Assembly: GCF_001184025.1 (NCBI RefSeq)
Contig: NZ_BBYG01000012.1
Span: forward strand, 124,001-188,000
Length of the DNA stretch: 64,000 bases
Direction: 5' to 3'
Source: Streptomyces maremycinicus
GTDB lineage: Bacteria; Actinomycetota; Actinomycetes; Streptomycetales; Streptomycetaceae
Shown here: positions 16,461 through 25,448 of the stretch, one piece after another
How the letters are laid out: every line of letters starts with the position of its first letter
Numbering within the stretch: position 1 is the first letter of the stretch
Notes under the pieces: model-generated
What the model was told of the DNA's origin: nothing
Database searches by the model: none
Seen by the model: the letters and a program-made list of their open reading frames with translations, nothing else
Made by a program: the position numbers and the translations under genes

Positions 16461-16646
16461 CGCGCCCCGGCCCACCTGGGGCGGAGCGGGTACAGACTAC
16501 CGGGCGCGGGCGCCGCTCGGGGGGCGCGGTCCACACGAGGTCCACCGGCTCGGTGCCCTCACCTGGGCCGCCCCCCCGGACCCGGGCCGGCCGGGCGGAG
16601 GTCAACCGGGTCCTCGGGCCGCTCGGACGGTCTGCCTGACCGGCTG

Positions 16647-16680
16647 CCCCGCGTCGCCGTTCGTGGACGGTGGCGCGGGG
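16647..16680 (-). terminator. Terminator downstream of the HtrA-like protease
   Basis: CCCCGCGTCGCCGT pairs with ACGGTGGCGCGGGG (14 bp with two mismatches, 6-nt loop), 34 bp beyond the protease stop codon on the minus strand. Confidence 0.55.
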
Positions 16681-16713
16681 CGGGGCCAAGAGGTGAGCAC
16701 GCGCGCGTGGGTG

Positions 16714-18330
16714 TCAGCTGTCGCCCTTGCGGGAGCCGAGGGTGAGGTCGACGGTGTGGGACTTGCCGTCGCGCTCGTAGGTGATCGTGACCTTGTCGCC
16801 GGGCTGGTGGGTCCAGATCTCGCCGATGAGGGTCGGGCCGCTGTCGATCACCATGTCGTCGAGCTTGACGATGACGTCGCCGGGCTTGAGGCCCGCCTGG
16901 GCCGCCGGGCCGCCCGACTCGACCGCGGAGGAGCCGCCCTCGGCCGTCTCGGTGATCTTCGCGCCCTCCGTGGAGTCCGCCAGGGAGACGGACGCGCCGA
17001 TCTTGGCGTACACCGGCTCGCCGGTCTTGATCAGCTGCTGGGCGACGTACCGGGCCTGGTTGATCGGGATGGCGAAGCCGAGGCCGATCGAACCGGACTG
17101 GGTGGTACCGCCCAGGCCGCCGCTGCCGGTGGACTGGATCGCGGAGTTGATACCGATGACGTTGCCCGAGGCGTCCAGCAGCGGGCCGCCGGAGTTGCCC
17201 GGGTTGATCGAGGCGTCCGTCTGGAGGGCGCTCATGTAGGAGGCGGCGCTGCTGGTGCCGTCGCTGGAGGCCACGGGGCGGTTCTTCGCGCTGATGATGC
17301 CCGTCGTGACCGTGTTGGACAGGCCGAAGGGAGCGCCGATCGCGATCGTCGAGTCGCCGACCGCCACCTTGTCGGAGTCGCCGAGGGTCAGCGGCTTCAG
17401 GTTCGAGGGGGCGTTCTTGAGCTTGATGACGGCGACGTCGTAGCCCTGGGCGTGCCCGACGACCTCGGCGTCGTACTTCTTGCCGTCGGGGAAGGTCGCC
17501 GTCACCTTGCCGCCGTCGACCGCGTCCGCGACGACGTGGTTGTTGGTGACGATGTGGCCCTGGGTGTCGAAGACGAAGCCCGTGCCGGTGCCGCCCTCGC
17601 CGCTGCTGGACTCCGCCTCGATGGTGACCGTGCTGGGCAGCGCCTTGGCGGCGACCCCGGCGACCGTGCCCGGGTCGCGCTTGACGTCGCCGCCGTTGGT
17701 GGACGCGGAGACGGTCGTCGAGCCGGTGTCGTCGTCGTTCTTGGCCAGCGTGTAGCCGAGTCCGCCGCCCAGGCCGCCCGCGACCAGCGCGGCGACCAGG
17801 ATCGCGGCGACCAGCCCGCCGCGGCCACGCCCGGACTTGGGCGCGGGTTGCTGGTAGGAGGCACCCCAGACGGTCCCGCCGGGGCCACCCGGACCGCCGA
17901 CCCCACCGGGGCCACCGGCGGCGGCACCGCCGGCGTTGTGGGCGCCGTACGCGTGCGTGCCCGCGCCGGCGTCGGCGTAGAGCGGCGTCGTCGGGGCCGG
18001 GTTCGGCCAGTCGTCGGCGGTGGCGGCCGGGGCCGGATGGGGGGCAGGGGCGGTCTGCGGAGCGGTCGGCGGCGGCCAGTCGCCGTCGACCGGGGCCGGC
18101 GCCCCCTGCGGCGCGGTGGGCGGCGGCCAGTGGCCCTCGGGCGCGCCCGAGGGGGCGTGACCGGCTTCCGGTGCCTGCGCGGGCGCCGCCGGGAGCGGAG
18201 TCGTGGGCGCTCCGGCGTCGGGCGCGGACGCCTGCGGGGAGGCCGAGGGAGATTCCACCGGCACGGGGGGTGCGGACGGGGCCGGGGGTACCTGGGTGCC
18301 CTCGCTCTTGCCCTCGTTCTCGGTGCTCAC
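16714..18330 (-). CDS. HtrA/DegP-like membrane-anchored serine protease with PDZ domain
   Basis: 538 residues. Residues 1-165 are a cytoplasmic Pro/Ala/Gly-rich region with repeated HWPPPTAPQ-like units. Residues 172-194 are one transmembrane helix. Residues 215-425 form a trypsin-like domain with catalytic H265 (NNHVV), D298 (YDVAV) and S380 (GNSGGP). Residues about 440-530 form a PDZ domain. It should face outside the membrane and degrade or sense misfolded exported proteins. The start is GTG 18330 with GAGGAGAAG upstream. It is divergent from the glycerophosphodiesterase gene across a 281-bp gap with no other feature I can define. Confidence 0.92.
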   Translation of the reverse strand: MSTENEGKSEGTQVPPAPSAPPVPVESPSASPQASAPDAGAPTTPLPAAPAQAPEAGHAPSGAPEGHWPPPTAPQGAPAPVDGDWPPPTAPQTAPAPHPAPAATADDWPNPAPTTPLYADAGAGTHAYGAHNAGGAAAGGPGGVGGPGGPGGTVWGASYQQPAPKSGRGRGGLVAAILVAALVAGGLGGGLGYTLAKNDDDTGSTTVSASTNGGDVKRDPGTVAGVAAKALPSTVTIEAESSSGEGGTGTGFVFDTQGHIVTNNHVVADAVDGGKVTATFPDGKKYDAEVVGHAQGYDVAVIKLKNAPSNLKPLTLGDSDKVAVGDSTIAIGAPFGLSNTVTTGIISAKNRPVASSDGTSSAASYMSALQTDASINPGNSGGPLLDASGNVIGINSAIQSTGSGGLGGTTQSGSIGLGFAIPINQARYVAQQLIKTGEPVYAKIGASVSLADSTEGAKITETAEGGSSAVESGGPAAQAGLKPGDVIVKLDDMVIDSGPTLIGEIWTHQPGDKVTITYERDGKSHTVDLTLGSRKGDS

Positions 18331-18611
18331 AGCTCTTCTCCTCGATCCACGGCTGTTGTCGTCGGTCGCACTGGGTCACACTCGCCCGCGCTTGTCACGC
18401 TTGCGCACGCTTTGTCGTCGACCCGGCGCGCTGAAGCTGTGCATGTGCTTTTGTACGTCTCAGCTTTTCCCACGGGCCGTCAGAGCACCATAAGCGGTGG
18501 CTGTGGGTCCTTGGCCATTCCTTATATGGGTCATTACGAACAATAAGTGCGCATCATCGAAACATCTCAGAGGGTTCTCAGACGACAGGGCGCCGATGGC
18601 ACCATGACGCG

Positions 18612-19448
18612 GTGACCCACGCACGGCAGCACCACATTCAAGTCGTCGCCCACCGCGGGGCTTCCGAGGAGGCACCCGAGCACACCCTGGCCGCGTACAA
18701 GAAGGCCATCGAGGACGGTGCGGACGCCCTCGAGTGCGACGTACGGCTGACCGCGGACGGCCATCTCGTCTGCGTACACGACCGTCGCGTCAACCGTACG
18801 TCCAACGGTCGCGGCGCGGTGTCCGCCCTGGAGCTCGCCGACCTCGCGGCGCTGGACTTCGGCTCCTGGAAGACACGGGAGGCCCGCGAGGCCTGGCATG
18901 CGCGCGAGGAGGACCCCGACTGGGAGGTCCGCCCCGAGGACCGCGCGGAGACCTCCGTCCTGACGCTGGAGCGCCTGCTGGAGCTCGTCTCCGACGCGGG
19001 GCGCCGGGTGGAGCTGGCCATCGAGACGAAGCATCCGACGCGCTGGGCCGGACAGGTGGAGGAACGGCTGCTGGTGCTGCTGAAGCGGTTCGGCCTGGAC
19101 GCACCGGCGTCGGCGGCCGAGTCCCCGGTGCGGATCATGAGTTTCTCCGCACGATCGCTGCATCGCGTGCGTGCCGCCGCGCCCGCGGTGCCGACGGTCT
19201 ACCTGATGCAGTTCGTCTCGCCCCGGCTGCGCGACGGGCGGCTGCCCGCCGGGGTCCGGATCGCCGGTCCCTCGATCCGGATCGTGCGCAACCATCCCGC
19301 GTACATCGAGCGCCTCAAGGCGGCCGGCCACCGGGTGCATGTGTGGACCGTGAACGAGCCGGAGGACATCGACCTCTGCGTCGACCTGGGCGTCGACGCC
19401 ATCATCACCAACCGCCCGCGCGAGGTACTGCACCGAATGGGTCGCTGA
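18612..19448 (+). CDS. Glycerophosphodiester phosphodiesterase
   Basis: A 278-residue cytoplasmic GDPD-family TIM barrel with no signal peptide, hydrolysing glycerophosphodiesters to glycerol-3-phosphate and an alcohol. The family signature is intact: VAHRGASEEAPEHTLAAY (catalytic His and Arg), ALECDVRLTADGHLVCVHD (metal ligands Glu, Asp and second catalytic His), later ETKHP and HVWTVNEPEDI. GTG 18612 is the only start that keeps the HRG motif near residue 14. UgpQ-like in length. No transporter neighbours are present. Confidence 0.92.
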   Translation: MTHARQHHIQVVAHRGASEEAPEHTLAAYKKAIEDGADALECDVRLTADGHLVCVHDRRVNRTSNGRGAVSALELADLAALDFGSWKTREAREAWHAREEDPDWEVRPEDRAETSVLTLERLLELVSDAGRRVELAIETKHPTRWAGQVEERLLVLLKRFGLDAPASAAESPVRIMSFSARSLHRVRAAAPAVPTVYLMQFVSPRLRDGRLPAGVRIAGPSIRIVRNHPAYIERLKAAGHRVHVWTVNEPEDIDLCVDLGVDAIITNRPREVLHRMGR

Positions 19449-19884
19449 GGCACCCGACAGTCGGCCGCGCCCGGCCACCCTTCGCGTCCGCCACCCATGG
19501 CGCCCGGCCACCCTTCGCGTCCGCCACCCATGGCGCCCGGCCACCCGCCGCGTCCGGCCACCCGCCGCGCCCGGCCACCCCATGGCGCCTCACAACCCAC
19601 CGCTCTCAGCCACGCGTCACGCCCGACAGAGGTCACAACAGTCACAAGAGTCACAGAAGCCCCGTCCATCCTCTTGACCCCACAGCGCCCTTACAGCATC
19701 CTCCGTTCTCAGCCATACCGTCCAAATCAAGCCACTCACTGACAGGCCCCTCACAGGGAGTGCTCCGGCGCGTTCGTTCCGTGTTCGAAGATGACGAATG
19801 CGTCTCCGGGGCCGCATTGGCCGGTTTCCGGTACAGGCCAATGGGGCATCCACACCGTGGCGTGGGGCGAAGGAGGTCTCGGGG
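19449..19884. repeat. Intergenic region with 33-bp tandem repeats
   Basis: Two identical 33-bp units (19468-19500 and 19501-19533) beginning CGCCCGGCCACCC and ending CCACCCATGG are followed by degenerate partial units to about 19590. From 19621 there are short GTCACA(A/G) repeats. No gene is evident before the start chosen at 19885. The same frame is open from ATG 19798, so the next gene could begin earlier. Confidence 0.7.
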
Positions 19885-20436
19885 GTGGCGTTGGTGGTGG
19901 CACAGGAGGTGCCCGCGTCGTCGAGCATGGCCGTACCCCATGGCCCTGCGGGCGTGGGGAGCGCAAGACACCGTATGCGCGATCAGTTGCGCACGGGCGG
20001 GGTGTCGGAATCGGTCATCGACGATGCCGTACTGATCCTTTCCGAACTTTTGAGCAACGCGTGCAAGCACGGCAGACCACTGGGCGACGCCCTACCCGGG
20101 GACGGCGACGTCCGGGCCGCGTGGCGTGTCGATCCGGGCGGCCGGCTGGTGGTCGAGGTGACCGACGGCGGTGGACCGACCCGTCCGGCCCCGGCGACTC
20201 CCTCCGTCACCGCGCACGGCGGCCGGGGACTCAACATCATCACGGCGCTGGCCGACGACTGGGGCGTCCGGGACGACGCCCGCGGCGAGGTCACGGTGTG
20301 GGTCGTCGTCCACGCGGACGTCCACGACCCCGACGCGGGCTGCCGCCGCGACGACTTCGCGTCCCGGGTCGCGGCCCCGTCGGTGGCGTCGATGCCCGGC
20401 CTGGACTTCGCGGACGTGTTCGACGACCTGGACTGA
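19885..20436 (+). CDS. HATPase-domain regulator (RsbW-like ATP-binding protein)
   Basis: A 183-residue protein with a GHKL ATPase fold and no histidine-phosphotransfer domain. The N box is LILSELLSNACKHG, followed by VEVTDGGGPTRP and the G-rich lid GGRGLNIITAL. This class usually acts as an anti-sigma or anti-anti-sigma switching kinase, and dozens occur per Streptomyces genome. GTG 19885 is chosen because AAGGAGG lies 8 bp upstream; ATG 19798 would add 29 low-complexity residues. No partner sigma factor is adjacent. Confidence 0.85.
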   Translation: MALVVAQEVPASSSMAVPHGPAGVGSARHRMRDQLRTGGVSESVIDDAVLILSELLSNACKHGRPLGDALPGDGDVRAAWRVDPGGRLVVEVTDGGGPTRPAPATPSVTAHGGRGLNIITALADDWGVRDDARGEVTVWVVVHADVHDPDAGCRRDDFASRVAAPSVASMPGLDFADVFDDLD

Positions 20437-20770
20437 CCGGAGACGGCCGGGGCGGCAGGCGAGGCGCGGGAGAGGCGGCGGCAGGGTGCAGGCGGCAGAA
20501 GCACCCTGGACGGCGGAGCCGACAAGCGGGGCGAGGCGGACGGGCGGGGCTCACCAGTGGGACAAGTCCGAGTCGCGGCCCGGTCGGAAGGGACTCGAAG
20601 CCGTCGGCGGACGCCCCGTAGGGCGTCGTGGAGCGCACCGCGGTGATCGCCGGGCCGTTCCCGGCGCCGGTCGTCCACAGGCCCCGCGTCGTCCACAGGT
20701 TCCCGTGACGGAGCGTACGAACGGCTAGGCTCCCGCCGTACCAGACGAGCCGTACCCGGGAGACACCCAG
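20437..20770. other. Intergenic region before the SEC-C protein
   Basis: 334 bp with no convincing gene. Two TCGTCCACA sequences (20671-20679 and 20689-20697), each one base away from the DnaA box TTGTCCACA, lie 18 bp apart. TAGGCT at 20726-20731 is a possible -10 for the downstream gene. Confidence 0.4.
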
Positions 20771-21736
20771 ATGGCCAAGAAGCGACCCCAGACGAAGGCC
20801 AAGCGGCCGCAGCCCACCGACGCGGACATCCCGGTCGTCGGCGCGCGGGAGCCCTGCCCGTGCGGCAGCGGCCGCCGCTACAAGGCCTGTCACGGCCGGG
20901 CCGCCGCGCATGCCGTGACCGAGCTGGTGCAGCGGCCCTTCGAAGGCCTGCCCGGCGAGGGCGACTGGGTGGCGCTGCGTGAGCTGGTGCCGGCCGCCAC
21001 GGTCGAGCTGACGCTCAAGGACGGCCTGCCCGAGGGCGTCCCGTCCGTCACGCTCGCCACGGTGCTGCCGATGGCCTGGCCCGCCCTGCGCCGTGACGAC
21101 GGCTCGGTGCTGCTCGGCCTCCAGAACGACACGCCGTCGGGCGACATCAGCCGCGACCTCGCCGACACCCTGCGGCGGGCCCTGGAGGCGGAGCCGGGCA
21201 CTCCGGTGCAGGCGCGCCGCGCTCCGGCCGACGGTCCGCGGATGCAGGATCTGCTCGCCGCCGAAGGCGTGTTCGAGCCAGTTGTGCACAGCGGTTTCGA
21301 GTTCTGGGTCCCGGACCCGGAGAACGCCGCGCCGGAGGTGGCCGCCTCCCTGGAGCGGGCCAACGCCGCGGCCATCCCGACCGTGAAGCTGACCGGAGTG
21401 GACGCCGCGTACTGGTGCGAGACGCCGGACAAGAACCACCTGCGCTGGGTCATGCCGCACCCGGAGGAGCGGCTTTTGGACGCCCTCGCGCGGCTGCACG
21501 CGGCGGGCCGTTCGAGCCTCGGCGAGGGCACGCGCCTGGTCGGCTCCTTCCGGGCGCACGGTCTGACGGTGCCCGTCTGGGACCTGCCGAGCGCGGTCAC
21601 GGCGGACGACGTGGAGAAGCCGGCGGCCGAGTTCGCCGAGCGGCTCGCGACCGCCCTGGCCTCGGACGCTCCGCTCACGGCCGACGAGCGCCGCGCGCGG
21701 GGCGGCCTGACCAACCGACAGGTGACGCTCAGCTGA
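20771..21736 (+). CDS. SEC-C motif protein (DUF5926-like)
   Basis: A 321-residue soluble protein. A basic N-terminus ([14 protein letters not shown]) is followed by a SEC-C zinc motif, [17 protein letters not shown] at residues 27-43, the same small module as at the C-terminus of SecA. The remaining 280 residues are a conserved actinobacterial domain with no catalytic motif I can identify. The SEC-C module often binds zinc and ribosomes or SecB, so a translation- or secretion-linked role is possible, but this is inference. Confidence 0.83.
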   Translation: MAKKRPQTKAKRPQPTDADIPVVGAREPCPCGSGRRYKACHGRAAAHAVTELVQRPFEGLPGEGDWVALRELVPAATVELTLKDGLPEGVPSVTLATVLPMAWPALRRDDGSVLLGLQNDTPSGDISRDLADTLRRALEAEPGTPVQARRAPADGPRMQDLLAAEGVFEPVVHSGFEFWVPDPENAAPEVAASLERANAAAIPTVKLTGVDAAYWCETPDKNHLRWVMPHPEERLLDALARLHAAGRSSLGEGTRLVGSFRAHGLTVPVWDLPSAVTADDVEKPAAEFAERLATALASDAPLTADERRARGGLTNRQVTLS

Positions 21737-21761
21737 CACACGGGGACGGGCTCCGGCCGAA

Positions 21762-21777
21762 CTGACCGACCGGTCAG
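21762..21777. repeat. Inverted repeat CTGACC-GACC-GGTCAG
   Basis: A 6-4-6 inverted repeat 25 bp after the SEC-C gene. It could be a weak terminator or an operator for the transcript that starts nearby (see the ncRNA at 21835). Confidence 0.4.
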
Positions 21778-21834
21778 CAGGTATCGGGCCGGCGGGCGGC
21801 GTGACTCCGCTCACAACTACCCTCCGCACAGGGT

Positions 21835-21978
21835 GAGTCGGCGCGAGAAGCGCCGATTCGCCGGTGTCCGGAATACCGATGAAAACAAGAGATCGAATTT
21901 GCGTGGAGCAGATCTCTTGTTACCGTTCGAGTTGCCCGGTTGCTGATGCATCCCCCGTCGTCAGCAACCGGGTCTTTT
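21835..21978 (+). ncRNA. Candidate small RNA with three stem-loops and intrinsic terminator
   Basis: Three consecutive hairpins occur in a gap without coding sequence. A: GAGTCGGCGC with GCGCCGATTC (21835-21859, 5-nt loop). B: AACAAGAGATC with GATCTCTTGTT (21884-21921, 11-bp perfect stem, 16-nt loop). C: CCCGGTTGCTGA with TCAGCAACCGGG (21935-21972, 12-bp perfect stem), followed by TCTTTTC, a true U-tract that is rare in Streptomyces. The region is less G/C-rich than its surroundings. Loop C contains CCCCC. The start and promoter are not defined. It could instead be a structured 3' end of the SEC-C mRNA. Confidence 0.6.
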
Positions 21979-22013
21979 CATGTCCGGCGCCGTTTACAGG
22001 ATGCGGTCGCACG

Positions 22014-22568
22014 TCAACTGCCCGCAACCGTCGGGGAGTTGCTCCCGGAGCGCAGCAGCAGCGGTCCATCGCCGGTCGCTCGCGCGAACTCCGCGACCGC
22101 GGTGTACTCCGCCAGTTCTCCGCGGGTCCGCTCATGGGGTGTCTCGCAGGATTCCGGCTCGTCCTCGGCACCCACCGCGCAGTGCGTCCGCACGGTACGG
22201 CCCTCGGGTCCCATGAAGCTCAGAAAGGCGTCCAGGGCGCGTCCGGTGGCGTTGCGGTAGTAGGTGCGCGCCCAGCTGTCCTCCCCCTGGGACAGCACGC
22301 AGGTCTGCGCCTCCACGCCGTCGGGGGAGGTGAGTTCGGGGCCGCAGCGGGCGGCCGTGGCCAGTCCCAGGCCGAGGAGCAGCGGGGACCGGGAGGGCTC
22401 GACGGGCGGCGCCTTCGGATCCGTACCGCCGACGGCACGGGTGGCGGCCGCTTCGGCCGCGCCGGCCGTACGCCCCTCGTCGCCGGCCGGCCCCGCGGAC
22501 GCCATGGCCAGAGGCAGCGCGATCGCGCCTGCCACGGCGCCCCCGAGGGCGAGGAGACGAAGGTTCAT
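22014..22568 (-). CDS. Secreted protein of unknown function
   Basis: 184 residues. A Sec signal peptide covers residues 1-26 (MNLRLLALGGAVAGAIALPL, then MASAG). The mature part has three cysteines (AARCGPEL, AQTCVLSQG, RTHCAVG) plus ESCETP, giving two possible disulfides, and a compact motif EDSWARTYYRNATG. I do not recognise a family. It starts at ATG 22568 with no strong ribosome-binding site, and its promoter must lie between it and the primase-polymerase gene. It is convergent with the ncRNA terminator (35 bp apart). Confidence 0.72.
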   Translation of the reverse strand: MNLRLLALGGAVAGAIALPLAMASAGPAGDEGRTAGAAEAAATRAVGGTDPKAPPVEPSRSPLLLGLGLATAARCGPELTSPDGVEAQTCVLSQGEDSWARTYYRNATGRALDAFLSFMGPEGRTVRTHCAVGAEDEPESCETPHERTRGELAEYTAVAEFARATGDGPLLLRSGSNSPTVAGS

Positions 22569-22624
22569 GTAGCGGAAGATAGAGGGCGAACACCGGTGTG
22601 CCGTCCGGCGCGCGCCCGACACCC

Positions 22625-23290
22625 CTACAACTCGGGTGCGCTCACACCCGTACGAGTGAGGGCGTCGACGACGGCGTCCACCACGGCCTCCACGTCGGGC
22701 ACCCAGGGCGAGGCCGAGCCGGGCAGCGGCGCGCGCTCCCACCGGATGTCGCCGCGGCCCGTCTCGGACGGGGGCAGCGCGATGTAGCCGCCCTCGCCGT
22801 GGAAGCGGAGGGAGCCGGGCACGAAGTCCTTGGCGTAGAGCAGTTCACCCAGCTGCTCCATGGTGTAGGGCCGGACGAGGACCGACCAGCGGGTGGGCGA
22901 GGCGACGACCGGGCCGAGCCGGATGCCCTGCCGGTCGAGCGCCACGAGCGCGCGCGAGGCCGCGAGGGCGGGGAGGCTGACCGCGCAGGGGGCCGTGCCC
23001 CCGGTGGCCAGGATGATCGGTGCGGTCGGCCGGTTGGTCCACCACCAGCGCACCATGCGCGCCTCGGTGGTGGCCGCGAGCAGGCCGGGGTCGAAGGGGT
23101 GAGCACCGGGAACCGTGCACTCCGGGTCCGGACAGCCGCAGCGGGAACGCCCCTGCGGGTCCGCCGGCACGCCCGGGAGGACGGGCCACCGCCATTCCGT
23201 CGCGAAGGTCAGGGCCGAGTCGATCAACTCAGGTCCTCTGTCGCTGGACTGGGACAGGAGCCTGCGTCGCTTTCCGAGGATCTCGCGCAT
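22625..23290 (-). CDS. Second primase/polymerase N-terminal domain-like protein
   Basis: A 221-residue protein starting MREILGKRRRLL. It has a cysteine cluster RCGCPDPECTVPGAHPFDP followed by a tryptophan-rich WWWTNRPTAPIILATGG, the layout of the N-terminal half of Prim-Pol proteins (compare CHGECGRFGHGVYD at 9.8 kb). However, the DxD metal pair is not evident, with SRALVALDRQGIRLGP at that position. It may be an inactive paralogue. It is common in Streptomyces as a stand-alone gene. Monocistronic on the minus strand. Confidence 0.68.
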   Translation of the reverse strand: MREILGKRRRLLSQSSDRGPELIDSALTFATEWRWPVLPGVPADPQGRSRCGCPDPECTVPGAHPFDPGLLAATTEARMVRWWWTNRPTAPIILATGGTAPCAVSLPALAASRALVALDRQGIRLGPVVASPTRWSVLVRPYTMEQLGELLYAKDFVPGSLRFHGEGGYIALPPSETGRGDIRWERAPLPGSASPWVPDVEAVVDAVVDALTRTGVSAPEL

Positions 23291-23763
23291 GAGCGCTCGT
23301 TCCTTTCCGTTGCACCGCTGGCAACACCGTGGGCCACATCACATCATGTGTCGATCACTTCACTGTGCGTACCTGTTGGCGCATCACACCCCTGTACGAG
23401 ACAAGGGGAACCCCTCAGGGTCGAGCGGTGGCTGCTTCCGCGGCCACTCCGTTCGACTTGCATCCATCTAATGCCTGGGCGTGGCGTGGGGTGGCGAAGT
23501 CTGGCGTTTGACGTCGCGCGTATTTCTCTTCGCCTCCGCCACGGGAGGATGGGGCACGGTCGTCGATGACTATGACGCCCGGGCCGGTCACCAGGTTCCG
23601 GAAGGCTCCCGACGAGCTCCCGACGACACCTGGCCCTTACCGAGTACGTACCCATCACGACCGCTGTGACGCTCCGTGGAGCAAGCCCAGTCGACCGCAA
23701 TCACCCGTTACCCGAGGCATTTTTAAGCCAACTTTACAATTCCGCAAGGGAGCCGGAAGAACT
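23291..23763. other. Intergenic region between the Prim-Pol-like gene and the PP2C phosphatase
   Basis: 473 bp between divergent genes. I see no gene, RNA or strong repeat. An A/T-richer patch at 23718-23745 (CATTTTTAAGCC) just before the phosphatase start may be its promoter region. Confidence 0.4.
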
Positions 23764-25350
23764 GTGCCCGATTCTCCCAAAGAGCCCACGGACACCAGCA
23801 AGCCCAGCAGGACAATGCTGGACATCCCCTCACGAGTGCGTGTACATGTGGAGACACCGCTAGCGGCGCAGAATGACATGGGGGTTTGCGATGCTTTTGA
23901 GCAATACGCTCCGGTCCGAGAGCCGGACGCCATGAACGCCCCTCACCCTCCGAAAGTGGCCGGAATCGATTCAACGGTTCCCTCGCCCGCACACACTGTC
24001 GCGCCCGCGCCCGCCACCCCGGGCGCCCCGACGGTCCCTGCCGCCCCCACCGGCGCGTCCGGTTCCACCGGCCCGGGCGCCCTGCTGACCGACCGGCTCG
24101 CCGGCTGGGTCTCCGATCTCACCACCCTCCACGAACTCACCGAACGCCTGGCCCGTACGGACGCGTTGCCGGACAGCCTCGAGGAACTGCTGCGCGCCGG
24201 AGCCGCTCTGGTCGGCGCCCGGCGCGGTCTCGTCGTCCTCGAACCCGCCGACCGGCTCGGGCCGGACCGCATGATCGGGCTGGGCCTCGGCCGCGCCGAT
24301 CTCGGCCACATCGAGACCGTGCCGCGCAGCGCCCTGTCCTACGGCCGCATCCTCGAGGGGCTGCCCGGCGGCGAGGGGGAGATCGCCGAGCCCGACCTGT
24401 TCGCCGAGGACGGCATGGACCCCCGCCACCGGGAGGTGGCCGCCCGCCTCGGCTACGCCGCGAGCTACGCACTGCCCCTGGAGACGGACGGCACTCCCGG
24501 CCGCCTGGGCGCGGCCGTATGGCTCTACGACGAGCCCGCCGAGCCGGACGAGCGCCAGCGCCACCTGATCGGCCTGTACGTCCGCTACGCCGCCGAGCAC
24601 CTGGCGCGGCTCCTGGAACTCGAACGCACGCGCGCGTGCATGCGGACGATGGCCGAGGAACTGCTGCCCTCCCGGCTGCCGCGGGTGCCCGGCGTCCAGC
24701 TCGCCGCCCGGCATCACACGGGTCCGCGCGGGGGCGGTGACTGGTACGACGCGCTGCCGCTGCCGGACGCCGCGCTGGGTCTCGCCGTCGGGTCCGTCAC
24801 CGGGTCCGGGCCGAGCGCGGTCGCCGCGATGGGCCGGCTGCGCGCCTCCCTGCGGGCGTACGCGGTGATGGAGGGCGAGGACCCCGTCGCCGTCCTGTCC
24901 GACCTGGAGCTGCTGCTGCGGCTGACCGAGCCCGCCCGGTCGGCCACCGCGCTGTTCGCCTACTGCGAACCCGCCCTGCGCAAGATCACTCTGGCCGGCG
25001 CCGGGCACTGCCCGCCGCTGCTGGTCGGCGAACGGCGCACGGAGTTCGCCGAGACCTCCGTCTCCGCCCCGCTGGGCATGCTGGCCTGCTGGGAGGCGCC
25101 GAGCGTCGAGCTGGAGGCCGAGCCCGGCGAGACGGTTCTGCTCTACACGGACGGCCTGCTGCACCGCACCGGCGAACCCGTCGACCGCGCCTTCGCCCGG
25201 CTGCACGCGGCCGCCGCGGGGGTCCCCAGGCCGCTGCGCAACGATCCGGGCGCGATCGCCGACCACGTGCTGCGCACCCTCCTTCCGGACGGCGCGGCCG
25301 AACGGGACAGCGACGAGGACGTGGTGCTGCTCGCGGCCCGTTTCGAGTGA
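23764..25350 (+). CDS. GAF-SpoIIE (PP2C-type) serine/threonine phosphatase
   Basis: 528 residues. An N-terminal low-complexity tail is followed by a GAF sensor domain (about 125-300; LTERLARTDALPDSLEELLRAGAALVGARRGL). A SpoIIE/RsbU phosphatase domain follows (about 320-525), with metal-binding GGGDWYDALPLPDAALGLAVGSVTGSG, GAGHCPPLLV, LLYTDGLLHR and DEDVVLLA. The usual GDVxGHG reads GSVTGSG, so one metal-ligand Asp is replaced and activity may be altered. Such phosphatases act on anti-anti-sigma factors. GTG 23764 is preferred; in-frame codons extend further upstream. Confidence 0.85.
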   Translation: MPDSPKEPTDTSKPSRTMLDIPSRVRVHVETPLAAQNDMGVCDAFEQYAPVREPDAMNAPHPPKVAGIDSTVPSPAHTVAPAPATPGAPTVPAAPTGASGSTGPGALLTDRLAGWVSDLTTLHELTERLARTDALPDSLEELLRAGAALVGARRGLVVLEPADRLGPDRMIGLGLGRADLGHIETVPRSALSYGRILEGLPGGEGEIAEPDLFAEDGMDPRHREVAARLGYAASYALPLETDGTPGRLGAAVWLYDEPAEPDERQRHLIGLYVRYAAEHLARLLELERTRACMRTMAEELLPSRLPRVPGVQLAARHHTGPRGGGDWYDALPLPDAALGLAVGSVTGSGPSAVAAMGRLRASLRAYAVMEGEDPVAVLSDLELLLRLTEPARSATALFAYCEPALRKITLAGAGHCPPLLVGERRTEFAETSVSAPLGMLACWEAPSVELEAEPGETVLLYTDGLLHRTGEPVDRAFARLHAAAAGVPRPLRNDPGAIADHVLRTLLPDGAAERDSDEDVVLLAARFE

Positions 25351-25448
25351 GCCGCCGTCACAGGCCGTGACAGGTCTTTCGGCCCTGGGCCCCCTTACGT
25401 ACGTCCGTACGATGGAGGGGGTCCAGTGCCGTATCAAGGAGGATGACC

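Noticed and set aside
21835..21978. Known 6C RNA
   Set aside because: 6C RNA has runs of six or more C in both hairpin loops; here only the terminator loop has CCCCC and the first loops have none. Left as an unassigned candidate.
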